Source: Euperipatoides rowelli (lineage: Eukaryota; Onychophora; Udeonychophora; Euonychophora; Peripatopsidae). Taken from it: a DNA stretch of 10,222 bases. The notes below the pieces were generated by a model, which made no database searches, was not told where the DNA came from, and saw only the letters and a list, made by a program, of their open reading frames with translations. Both the position numbers and the translations under genes were made by a program. The DNA lies in the NCBI GenBank assembly GCA_003024985.2, contig PXIH01S0000260.1; one strand, written 5' to 3'. Below, piece after piece: positions 1 to 8,352 of the stretch. Numbering within the stretch: position 1 is the stretch's first letter; every line of letters starts with the position of its first letter.

Positions 1-1355
1 ACACTGCTGCTATAGACAATAGCGCTTGAAGGGGGAGGTACAACAGATATTCATTTTAAAAATTAAATTGCAAATAACTTTTTTTTTTTTAATTTTCTTT
101 TTTTCTGATGGAATTTTTTTTTAGTACCGTAATTGTCTTAAAAAAAAATTAATAAATTTAAAAAAAAAAATTCATTTGACCGTTAAATCAGCCGATATAA
201 TAATTATATTAACCTTCTAATACATTCATTTTTTTATTAAAATACCAAGTTTCTGACTAGTGTCCGAGTTGTAAAGACTCAATTATAATTTTACGGAATA
301 ACTGGTCTTCATTTTAATTCGTCTCGTAAACGTAGATATTTGCATAAATTTGTTTATAGTTTTCTGTAGGGTTTGGGTCTGTAATCAATAGAATTGCTTT
401 GCAATATATAGCCAATCACATTTCTCTTCTTATTTCCAACAGTTGTTATGGTTTTTATTTTAAGCATCAAAATGAATTCCAATAAACGTCTAGTATTGTG
501 GGAAATGATTTATTTTTACTTTATTTTCTGCTTTACGAAAATGCATTTTCAAATATGATGTTTTCACACTAAATCAATTGGGACAAAAACAACAGTGTGC
601 TGCCCTCTACTTAGAATACCTAAGATATGACTGGTTCAATGGCTAAAAAGATGGAGAACAAACGGATACGACTGTGTAAAAGTGGCATTTTTTTTAATAA
701 TTACGGACAACATGTGGCTATCTGCCTTTTAATTGTACATGCCTGTCCGAAGAAGTGCACATGATCTTATGAAAAGCTATTCGCTTTTACACAATGGACA
801 AGCATTGTGTAGAAGTACAAATGAGCCTTAAACCTATCCCAATGGATTACTCATGACACAACTAGGGTTGAAAACTTATCTGCACGGATTACTTCAAAAA
901 CAACCAATCATGTATGACAATGTTGGCATTATATTATTAGCACTGGATAATTTAGGCGGACCTTATATTTTTTTAATTATTGGGCCATGTTTCAAAAATC
1001 TACTTCAGAAACAGTGACAACATAATTACAAAACATGAAAAGAGCATCTGAAAATCATTTAAAATAATTCTTTATTTAAGATATAGTCGCACAAAAAAAA
1101 AAAAACCACACTGCATTATAAACATAATCTTTGCTATGGGAATAAGAACATTCTGTCAGGTTAAAGAAAGAAAAAAAGAAGTAAGCAGTGACCGCAAGGA
1201 AATAAAAAATAAATAAAACATATAAAGATGAAGGGTCAAATTTCGAACTTAAACAAAAAAAGGACACATACATACACACACACAAAAAGGGGAGGTAACA
1301 TGCAAATAAAAGAATCCAAAGCCAAAAGTAAGCAGGAAGAGATGAGGCAAAGTAC
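1..1355. other. AT-rich non-coding sequence, probably next intron of the minus-strand gene
   Basis: No supported exon was found on either strand. It holds A/T homopolymers, a short (CA)n tract at about 1264-1285, and GGGGAGGTA motifs near 31 and 1289. The open frame antisense to 1076-1417 is mostly Phe/Cys/Tyr from poly-A/T DNA and is not protein-like. If the 1356-1460 exon is real, this is the start of the following intron. Confidence 0.5.
1264..1285 (+). repeat. Short (CA)n tract
   Basis: ACACATACATACACACACAC is followed by an A run. It is a minor microsatellite. Confidence 0.7.
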
Positions 1356-1460
1356 CTGCGATGAAGGAGCGTTAAGAGTTGAAGAATCAGTATCTGGAGG
1401 CGGTGAGGTATCATCACGGACCGCTTGACTTCGCACCAACAACTTGACCTTTGGATGAGG
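1356..1460 (-). CDS. Candidate internal coding exon, 35 codons, phase 0 at both ends
   Basis: The acceptor is a pyrimidine-rich stretch (TCTTCTCTCTCTTT on the minus strand, about 1477-1490) followed by CTTATAG ending at 1461. The donor is CAG|GTACTT starting at 1355. The exon is 105 nt and has one frame free of stops that looks protein-like, starting PHPKVKLLVRSQAVRDD and continuing TSPPPDTDSSTLNAPSSQ. One other frame has a TGA; the third is open but reads into a poly-T-coded Phe/Cys-rich string, which is not protein-like. Both exon ends are phase 0, matching the phase-0 donor at 9359, so direct splicing gives ...KQETTH|PHPKVK.... The peptide has a basic/hydrophobic start (KVKLLVR), then a Ser/Thr/Pro-rich part with a TSPPP proline-directed phosphosite-like sequence. 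The family is not recognised. Exons in the gap, or use of this exon by another minus-strand gene, cannot be excluded. Confidence 0.5.
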
Positions 1461-1500
1461 CTATAAGCGCATCAATAAAGAGAGAGAAGATAACATTACA
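1461..1500 (-). other. 3' splice site (polypyrimidine tract plus AG) of the candidate second exon
   Basis: On the minus strand a TCTTCTCTCTCTTT tract is followed by ATTGATGCGC and then TTATAG. It is a reasonable acceptor, although the purine-containing stretch between tract and AG is longer than usual. Confidence 0.5.
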
Positions 1501-2255
1501 AAGAAAAAATACTATAGAGAATAATAAACATGACACAACACATTATATAGAATAAACACAATCACAAAGAAGAGATAATTGAGAGAAAGTTAGATGAAAG
1601 ATATAAAGTAAGGAAGAAAATGTTTTAGTGCCACAAATTAATGATCTATGAGAGGTTTTTTTTTTTTTCAAAATCTTTTACAAAAATTTATAACGACAAC
1701 TACTGGATATGACATGTAACCTTACAACGCATAACAGGCACTAAGATATTTTTTATATCTTTTTGTCTAGTCTTCAAAAAAAGTTATGCCTGCTTAAACT
1801 TTTCTGAATCTGTTTTCAAAATAGTTCATTTAATATCTTCAAAATGTGCTCTGCTTTTTCAAAGGCAAATAGTTCAACATCTGATGAATGAAAAAGCTAC
1901 GATATTTCAACAAATTCAGAATTAACTTTTTTACTACCGTGCATGCATGATACGGAGCAGCAAATTTTTTTCAAAGTATATACAGTTTAATCTTAATTTC
2001 AAAGCTGAGGTTGCCATTTTGAAAATCGGCGGTAAATGAAAAACATGTAAATTAAACATTATTTTTTACGATAGGAAATATAAAGGAATTGCTAATAGCT
2101 ATAGGAAGTAATGAAAAAAAAAATATATTCCTTTAATTCTACTAAAAATTATGAATCTTTTATTAGGTTATTTTTGCTTAAAAATTATAGCTATAGACAC
2201 GAGTAATGGAGTATCAGGGTGGGTTTGAACTCATTATTCATATAAAACATACCCG
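1461..2255. other. AT-rich intronic sequence without recognisable features
   Basis: Apart from the acceptor at its left edge, I see only homopolymer runs (for example T at 1658-1669) and no open frame, RNA gene or transposon end. Confidence 0.5.
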
Positions 2256-2273
2256 CAAAAGTGTTCAAGTACA

Positions 2274-2665
2274 CCGTAGAATGCCGTCAAAGTGTGTAGG
2301 ACCACATAAGTGTGCTTCTTCTATTTCTCGGCCAAAGTTAGGTTAAGTGTGACATCGTAAAACAAGTGTCGTCAACACATTTAAACTTTTTGAAAGAAAT
2401 CCAAGCGGTGCCATGTAACTGCGCCCCCTAGATTTTAGCTCATCTAAGATTCAGGAAAAAAAGTGTTTCCATGTAACCCAAATAATTGCACCATTTTGAA
2501 AAACAATCGTTTAAATAATTCTGATTCTAGCCAAATTCACCTGGGGTAGTTTTGCAGTGCATTGTGACAAATATAAGGTTCACTAGTAGCCTGGCACTGA
2601 ACAAGCCCCCCCCCCCCCCACCCAAATGAATAAGCGTGCATGTGCACTTGATCAGCATTCTACGG
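2274..2665. mobile_element. Non-autonomous DNA transposon-like repeat, short (internally deleted) copy
   Basis: It starts CCGTAGAATGCCG and ends CAGCATTCTACGG, inverted ends matching at 12 of 13 positions. It aligns with 7728-8408 over most of its length: shared blocks include GAAATCCAAG, CCCTAGATTTT, TTCAGGA, TTTTGAAAAACAATC, AATTCTGATT, GTTTTGCA and TGCATTGTG, then GAACAAG before a 14-C tract at 2606-2619. The internal part equivalent to about 7951-8215 is missing. It has no coding capacity. The dinucleotides flanking the termini are CA on both sides, against TA in the other copy. The family is not recognised; a TIR MITE is the likely class. Confidence 0.7.
2606..2619 (+). repeat. Poly-C tract (14 C) inside the short transposon copy
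   Basis: An uninterrupted run of 14 C follows ACAAG. The same position in the longer copy carries 19 C at 8334-8352, so it is a feature of the element. Confidence 0.9.
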
Positions 2666-2678
2666 CAATGGGTAATAA

Positions 2679-3467
2679 ATACTGTAAATGAATTAATCTA
2701 CCTTAGGCCATCACAATATTAATGAAAGCATAGAAGTCTTAAAATTATTTTTATTCTAAAATAAGAAGCTTTTTATGTTAAACTAAATACAGTAAATAAC
2801 TATATCTCTTACTATAATAACATTTGTGCTAGACTAGAGGAAAATAGAGCATTTAGTTCTCCCAATAATTTGCATACCATTATTTCAAACAAATAATGGT
2901 GTAATTTGAAGACATAGTAATGCTAAAACTTGTAAATAAACCCATGTATAGTAAATTCGGAGTTAGCTATATGTGCATTTGGGAATGAGCATATGCCATT
3001 TTCAATGGAAAAAAAAATATGCACATGCCCTGGTGTGATGCAAACTGGTGTGTATTGAACATACAAAGAAATTAAAAGCATTTCCTTATATTCTGAATAG
3101 AGCTAGCATTATTACTTTGCCATAAAATATCCTTTTTGGGTGCCACTGTAGATAAGGGGGCCAAGCCTGCTCATGCACATAGTTCTGCAACTGTGTCACC
3201 ATACAAATTTATCAATTTAAGTCAATTTTAAGGAAGTTTACATGCTAGAAAGTGTACCTCCTTATGTGATGTTTGTTTATTTAAAGGATTTTGTATAATA
3301 TCCAAGCAGGAGTGTCCCTCCCCCAAGTCATTTTAGACTCTGATGTGACATTTAGAATGATGTTATAGTTTGGCATTATAAAATAACATTAAAGTTTTGG
3401 GCCTTCTGACTTTGGAGACTCATAAACTAATGTGCCTTTTCACTGAAGGGGTACTTGCTTGGCCATC
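2679..3467. other. AT-rich intronic sequence with small hairpins and a possible old repeat relic
   Basis: No exon is supported. It contains a perfect hairpin at 2876-2900, a spaced inverted pair ATGTGCAT (2971-2978) / ATGCACAT (3019-3026), and at about 3300-3320 a TCCAAGCAGGAGTGTCC string resembling the iterated motif of the 7728-8408 transposon. Confidence 0.5.
2876..2900. repeat. Perfect 10-bp hairpin with 5-nt loop
   Basis: ACCATTATTT pairs with AAATAATGGT around the loop CAAAC. It is small and isolated and could be chance in AT-rich DNA. Confidence 0.6.
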
Positions 3468-3535
3468 CAGGGCTGTGTAGTTGGAGTCAGAAGCAATTTT
3501 AGGTGGAGTCAGAGTTAGTCGACTCCAGATTCAAA
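3468..3535 (+). repeat. GGAGTC-type repeat fragment, possible hAT-like terminus
   Basis: It begins CAGGGCTGTGTAGTTGGAGT, then carries GGTGGAGTCAGAG and a closing GTCGACTCC that is inverted relative to GGAGTC. From memory, GGAGTCGGAGTC-rich repeats with an AGCAATTTT spacer are widely dispersed in invertebrate genomes. A CAGGGC start would suit a hAT-like end, but I found no matching end with a target duplication. Confidence 0.45.
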
Positions 3536-3816
3536 ATAAAAAATTATTATATACAGCCATATGGCACAAAAGCAACACCATTGAAGTGTAGCAATCGATT
3601 TGCCTATGGCTGCCGAAAATTTTTGAAATACCGGTACTTTTTAAAAAGAAAACTTTTTTAAAAAAAAGTCAGCTTTTTTTTTCAAAAAAAATTTTCAAAT
3701 TAAGAAAATAAGTTTTTATGATCTATTTTTAAATCTTCACATAATAAATATTACAAAGGGAGTTAAATAAATGACAATGTTTTGTTTAGTTTCTGTCAGT
3801 AATACTCCGGCCCTGC

Positions 3817-3833
3817 GAGAGTATCCTACTCTC
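3817..3833. repeat. 7-bp hairpin GAGAGTA-TCC-TACTCTC
   Basis: A perfect 7-bp stem with a 3-nt loop lies just left of the hAT-type MITE. Flanking AATAC (3801-3805) and GTATT (3835-3839) extend the symmetry with an asymmetric insert on the left arm. Confidence 0.55.
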
Positions 3834-3849
3834 GGTATTAATGGCTATA

Positions 3850-3857
3850 CAGTATAC
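3850..3857. repeat. Left target-site duplication of the hAT-type MITE (CAGTATAC)
   Basis: It is identical to the right copy at 4314-4321, and 8 bp is the size hAT transposases generate. Confidence 0.88.
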
Positions 3858-3973
3858 CAGGCGTGCTCAACCTTTAAAAGTATAAAAGCTACTTAGCATT
3901 TTTCTAATTTCTTGCGATCAAACTCAACAAAAAAATGGCGTTCAAACAAACTCCCAGCTATCGGAAGTGTGGA

Positions 3974-4068
3974 ATTATGAACTTCACATACGAATTTTAT
4001 GAACATTTTAAGTGTCAAGATATTATGAACTTCGCATACAATTTTATGAGCATTTTAAGTTTCAAAAT
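3974..4068. repeat. 48-bp tandem duplication inside the hAT-type MITE
   Basis: ATTATGAACTTC begins at 3974 and again at 4022. The copies share TTTTATGA(A/G)CATTTTAAGT and differ at a few bases plus a one-base deletion in the second copy. Confidence 0.85.
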
Positions 4069-4091
4069 CTGTTTTTTTTTATGGGAATATC

Positions 4092-4227
4092 GATATTTTA
4101 ACGTGTTTGATGAAGGGATGAAATCAAGCCGATTCGCAAAATGTGCATGTAAAAATATGGATATTTTTGCGTGTTTGATGAAGGGATGAAATCAAGCCGA
4201 TTCGCAAAATGTGCATGTAAAAATATT
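4092..4227. repeat. Near-identical 68-bp tandem duplication inside the hAT-type MITE
   Basis: Both units carry GTGTTTGATGAAGGGATGAA (at 4103 and 4171) and continue to GCATGTAAAAATAT. Only about three differences are visible, at the unit edges, so this duplication looks more recent than the 48-bp one beside it. Confidence 0.9.
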
Positions 4228-4313
4228 GAATTTTTTTTCTGAGCTTTTTTTCTAGTTTTGAAGATCGACTGAAATTTTCCCAAAGATCGGGATCGACCGG
4301 TTGAGCAGGCCTG

Positions 4314-4321
4314 CAGTATAC
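4314..4321. repeat. Right target-site duplication of the hAT-type MITE (CAGTATAC)
   Basis: It is identical to 3850-3857 and immediately follows the terminal GGCCTG. Confidence 0.88.
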
Positions 4322-4436
4322 CAACCAAGTAATGGACAACACACTAAGGCTCGCACCCAGTCGCACAGAGTCTGTACAGGACATCACATGATGTAACAAC
4401 ACAACAAATCACTAGACGTGAAAGGAACAATAAATG

Positions 4437-4498
4437 GAATTCATTTAAAACAATTAAAGGGGAGGTAAACCCAAATAAAAATTGTCTTAAATGAATTC
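4437..4498. repeat. 19-bp inverted repeat with a GGGGAGGTAA loop
   Basis: GAATTCATTTAAAACAATT (4437-4455) pairs with AATTGTCTTAAATGAATTC (4480-4498) at 18 of 19 positions. The 24-nt loop opens with AAAGGGGAGGTAA. The loop motif recurs at 1286-1298 followed by a similar CAAATAAAA. Confidence 0.75.
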
Positions 4499-4960
4499 AG
4501 TTTATTTCTACGATGTCATTTATTTAACTCCAGCCATGATCCATTATACACAGATTTCCTATATGTTCCAAAATGTTTTAAGGGCTTAAAAAAAAACTAA
4601 AAATATTAAAATCCACATCGACATAAATATTGTTACAATATTACAGTGTTATCAGTATAGTGGTACAATTATAATATACTGGATGTTAAGGGATTTAAAG
4701 GTTACTTTTTAAAAGGATTTAGTTAAAGTTTCAAAATACAGAAAAGTAACATGTTATGGTCACAGTTAATGGTTATGGACTATAGCTACTTACAACTAAT
4801 TAATAATAAAGTAGCTTTAAACTATTTTTCAAGTTTTGTTTTGGTAATAAAAATAAAGGTAATAAAATAGAGTGAACTTTAAACTTTCGTGAATAATGAA
4901 TGAAGGAAAACTGGATACAATGGCACTTCATTTTTAAGTTATCACAACTATCACATGACC

Positions 4961-5008
4961 ACCACCACCACCATCATCATCACCAACACTACACCATCAT
5001 AATCACCA
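4961..5008 (+). repeat. Imperfect (ACC)n/(CAT)n microsatellite
   Basis: A run of ACC units passes into CAT/CAC units and decays to the right. Confidence 0.8.
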
Positions 5009-5330
5009 CTTTAAAAAAAAAAATTCCATTATTGACCTTTTAAAAATAATTGAGAAAAGAACTAAAATTCTAAACATCTGAAAATTTTATACTGGTTCTA
5101 CATGTGCTTAATAATAGTATTTTAGAATAAAGAGCTAAAATTATATAGTTAAACGTATTTTGTTAAAGGATCAATTTTACATAAAAACAACATTATATCA
5201 ATGTTTGAAGTTATTTTAGGATCAGAAAATTTTAAAAAGTATGAGATACTGGTTAAACATTAGGAAAAAAGAAAAAGGTCAAATTTATAAGAGCCACACT
5301 TTGAAAGTTTTAGGAATGGGAATTATCTTG

Positions 5331-5386
5331 TATAGGTCATGTAAGCAATCTTATATACTATAGATCATGTGAACAAACTTATATAC
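5331..5386. repeat. Imperfect 28-bp tandem duplication
   Basis: TATAGGTCATGTAAGCAATC at 5331 is followed at 5359 by TATAGATCATGTGAACAAAC. Both units then read TTATATACT. Confidence 0.8.
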
Positions 5387-5818
5387 TTATCTAAACACCA
5401 ATGATAATACGATTACATTTTGTACACCTTGACAATGGTATAAGCTGCTATAGTAATGATTCTAATTCAGAAATCACAGATTGTGATATTTTACATTGAA
5501 GATATATAGACCTCACTACCTACAGGTCTAAATTGCCTTTCCACATAAGCTAGCTTGGTTTGAACAGTTTTAGTTTAGTTTAGAACACATCGAGAACATC
5601 TAGCAACTATTTTGACTTCAAGTTATAGGCGTCTGTAAATACTCTAAGTCATGTTTAAAGATTAATTTGTCCCTAACTCTTTTACTAAGTTCACTTGTTA
5701 CATTTTAAATGTATGTTTCTGCATTGAGATTAGTGTTATATGGTTCTTCTTTTTTTTTCCAGTTTCAGGTTGGTTTCGTTTTTTCAAATTAAAAAAAAAT
5801 GCTTCTCATTAACTCCCT

Positions 5819-5831
5819 CCCCCCCCCCCCC
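5819..5831 (+). repeat. Poly-C tract (13 C)
   Basis: A run of C follows CTCCCT and is followed by ACCAATAG. It resembles the transposon poly-C tracts, but the surrounding bases do not match that element. Confidence 0.85.
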
Positions 5832-7695
5832 ACCAATAGTTTTTAAAGCCTTCTTAGCATAAACAAATAAAATTATTAATTAATATATGCTTAGCAAGTA
5901 TTTGACAAATCTCACCATTTACTTCCATACAAAATTAATTGCAATTTTCAATTATTCTTTGACAGTAACGGCAATCACAAATCTCTCATAATCTAATCTG
6001 CTTGATTTAAGAATTGTAGAATTTATAATAATAAAAAAATAATCTTTTAATAATGTACTCATTAATTTAGTCTACCTTAAACTTTGCTCAGGAATAAAAT
6101 ATCACTTATTTTTCATTTTCTATATGCATGAAGAGAACAATATTTTTTTTTGTTTGTTTTGTGCGATTTTTTTTCCCCTATTTGTCGTTTTTTTTTTTTT
6201 AAATCAAACTACAGTTAAGAAACCACAATGATAATAATTCGCCAAAATCTCAAATGCTACTAACCAATGAAATGTCAAGTTAATGCCGTAAGATTTTAAA
6301 TTAGTTGAATGAGAATCATCTTTTTTTTTTTTTTGCTTAGGAGTGCAAAAAATAAGCCAAACTACACGTAGACTGCCACAGCATTATTGGGTGCTTTTGT
6401 CCCCGACGTCAGTTTAAGTTAGGCATATTTCCAAACCAAATGTTTTTTTAATATCCTGTTACGGCTTATATTTTATTCTTATACTAGGTGTCTACTACCC
6501 TATTATTAAATCAATTTGCTACGAATACGCTCTAATCTGATGCTAATATCAAAGTCCTTGTTTACGAAATAACTTGTAAGTGGCGTCCTGAATTAGATCG
6601 TAACTACAAGCTAACTCAGAGTTGGCAGTCAACATGTTTTAAAAAAAAGTTTTAAACATTTTATTAAAAAAAAATTTCCAATTTTTTTTTATACAATTTT
6701 AAAATAATATATTCATTTAACTTTAAATTGCTGAAAAAAAATAAAATATTGGTGAATATATTTTTATTTATTTAAAAAAAATGACTTAACCTTGAAAGAA
6801 ATCTCAATTACTAACCCCCCAAACTCTTCCTGCTCTAACGGTAACTTTATAGTTTCTATGAATGCCAAAATAATCTGCTAGAAACACATAAATCATAAAG
6901 TAATGAGGAAAAAAAAATCCACTGGGAACAGGTCATTCATTAACATTAAAAAAAAAAAACACTTACAAAACGGTTCAAACAACAAAAATGATACCAACTT
7001 ACAAATAGAACAAAAACACACAATAGCGTATATTAACAAGAGAAAATTGTTTAGGAGTATTTGGGAGTTCGAAATGGGATATTTGGGCATACAATTTCAG
7101 AGTTACGGTAAAACCTGTGTGCTGACTCCCAATCAGTAATTAAACTGTCACCGCAAAATCACCAACTGCTAGTCGAATTGGCATTTTGTGAATTTTATAT
7201 GAAACTCGCCTCGCCAAAATGCGATAAAGATTCAATTTTTATTTTTTAAAAAAAAAATTATTGCCTAAGTATTAATTATACATACTGCAATACATAAATT
7301 CAAATAAATATAAGTAGAATATAAATCAAATCTAGTAGGCTATGTTCTAATAATACGGTAATAGTTATCTTGCCTCGGATAGTATTTATATATATTACAA
7401 ATATAGGCTATTATATTTATTATTTGACCTACAAATTACGAAACTTTATTTTTATTTGCATTAAAAAATATAATCTCTAAGAATGTTTAAGAAATATTAT
7501 TAAAAACTTTGCAAATAATAGTTAACAATTTGTTCTCATTATCGTGTAATGTTAATAACGTACAAAAGTCTATCGGAATTTTGGTGTACACATGTTTTTT
7601 TCTTCTTAAAATTGATTTCAACTTCAATCACAATAATTATCTCCAAATTTTATGGATTTTATATTGATGTGAAGAAAGTAACTTTTTTATCTGTT

Positions 7696-7716
7696 TTTTT
7701 TTTCTTCTTCTTCTTC
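7696..7716 (+). repeat. (TTC)n microsatellite at the edge of the long transposon copy
   Basis: A T-run passes into TTCTTCTTCTTCTTC and ends just before the CAAAA shared by both transposon copies. It may mark the true left boundary of the repeat. Confidence 0.75.
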
Positions 7717-7752
7717 AAAACTTTAAGTACCGTAGAATGCCGACCAAGGGTG

Positions 7753-7764
7753 CCCCCCCCCCCC
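7753..7764 (+). repeat. Poly-C tract (12 C) near the left end of the long transposon copy
   Basis: It follows the first CAAGGGTGCC motif. No matching C run is present at the left end of the short copy. Confidence 0.9.
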
Positions 7765-8333
7765 TATCTATTTCTTGTCAAAACATAGGTATATAGTGCC
7801 ATCGCTGAACAAGAGCATCATTACTGCACTTTGACTTTTTTAGCACTCTGAAGGAAATCCAAGGGGTATCCAAGCAAGGGCGCCACCCTAGATTTTTGAT
7901 TCATTTTACCTCATTGAAGGTTCAGGACAGTGTATCCATACAAGGGTGCCATGTAAAAATTTTCATGTCACCATCAGACAATATTATGCTGTGATGTCAT
8001 TTTTATGTGTTTTACGTCATATTGATTAATATAGCTTCTGTAATAACGTTGAATCCTCATAAACAGAACGAAAGAGGCCTGTAAATTAAAAAGTGAAAGT
8101 TTTAACTTAGATAGCGCTCTTACATGGCACAACCTTTAATGTGTGTCACGTCATGTTTTAGTGTGTACCAGCCAATTTCCTAAAGTTTTGGGAAACATGT
8201 CCAAGCAAGGGTGCCGTTTTGAAAAACAATCTTATTAAGGAATTCTGATTGTATCCAAGCAAGAGCGCCTGATCAGTTTTGCAATGCATTGTGGTAAATC
8301 TAAGGTTTACTAGCATGGTGCCGAACAAGAGCG

Positions 8334-8352
8334 CCCCCCCCCCCCCCCCCCC
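8334..8352 (+). repeat. Poly-C tract (19 C) near the right end of the long transposon copy
   Basis: It follows GAACAAGAGCG, the equivalent position to the 14-C tract at 2606-2619. Confidence 0.9.

Larger units (their letters stand above)
3858..4313. mobile_element. hAT-type MITE with intact ends and 8-bp target duplication
   Basis: The left end CAGGCGTGCTCAACC and the right end GGTTGAGCAGGCCTG are inverted copies differing at one of 15 positions. The element is flanked on both sides by CAGTATAC (3850-3857 and 4314-4321), a perfect 8-bp duplication. CAGG...CAACC ends plus an 8-bp duplication are the established hallmarks of hAT transposons. At 456 bp without a transposase-length frame it must be mobilised in trans. 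The right subterminal part is rich in GATCG (AAGATCGGGATCGACCGG). Two tandem duplications lie inside. The open frame at 3935-4189 and the antisense frames run through these duplications and look incidental. Confidence 0.9.
4499..7715. other. Long AT-rich intronic stretch without a supported gene
   Basis: It consists of A/T homopolymers, a trinucleotide patch (4961-5008), a 28-bp imperfect tandem pair (5331-5386), a poly-C tract (5819-5831) and a (TTC)n tract next to the following transposon. Open frames at 6893-7139 (both strands) and from 7549 are Lys/Asn- or Phe-rich products of poly-A/T DNA. I see no tRNA, rRNA or transposon ends here. Confidence 0.55.

Noticed and set aside
1076-1417. 113-codon open frame on the minus strand
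   Set aside because: It is mostly Phe, Cys, Tyr and Leu read from poly-T and CA-repeat DNA. It overlaps the more protein-like exon in another frame and has no motif.
2218-2236. tRNA-like T-arm string (GAGTTCAAACCC on the minus strand)
   Set aside because: The flanking bases do not form the T stem, and no anticodon or acceptor stem can be built around it.
3468-3815. A complete hAT element running from CAGGGC to GCCCTG
   Set aside because: The ends match only for about six bases plus a shifted GGAGT, and the flanking 8-mers (TTGGCCAT-like and CGAGAGTA) are not duplicates.
3935-4189. 84-codon plus-strand open frame, starting ATGGCG
   Set aside because: It lies wholly inside the hAT-type MITE and its repeats (IMNF...IMNF) come from the tandem duplication. 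Too short for a transposase.
4098-4402. Overlapping minus-strand open frames of 76 and 92 codons
   Set aside because: They are antisense through the MITE and its 68-bp duplication, with the repeated HILRIGLISSLHQTR simply reflecting the DNA repeat.
6893-7139. Open frames on both strands
   Set aside because: Lys/Asn-rich on plus and Phe/Leu-rich on minus, as expected from poly-A/T sequence. No splice signals or motifs.
7549-7788. 79-codon plus-strand open frame
   Set aside because: It runs through T-runs, (TTC)n and into the transposon poly-C tract (PPPP), so it is not a real protein.
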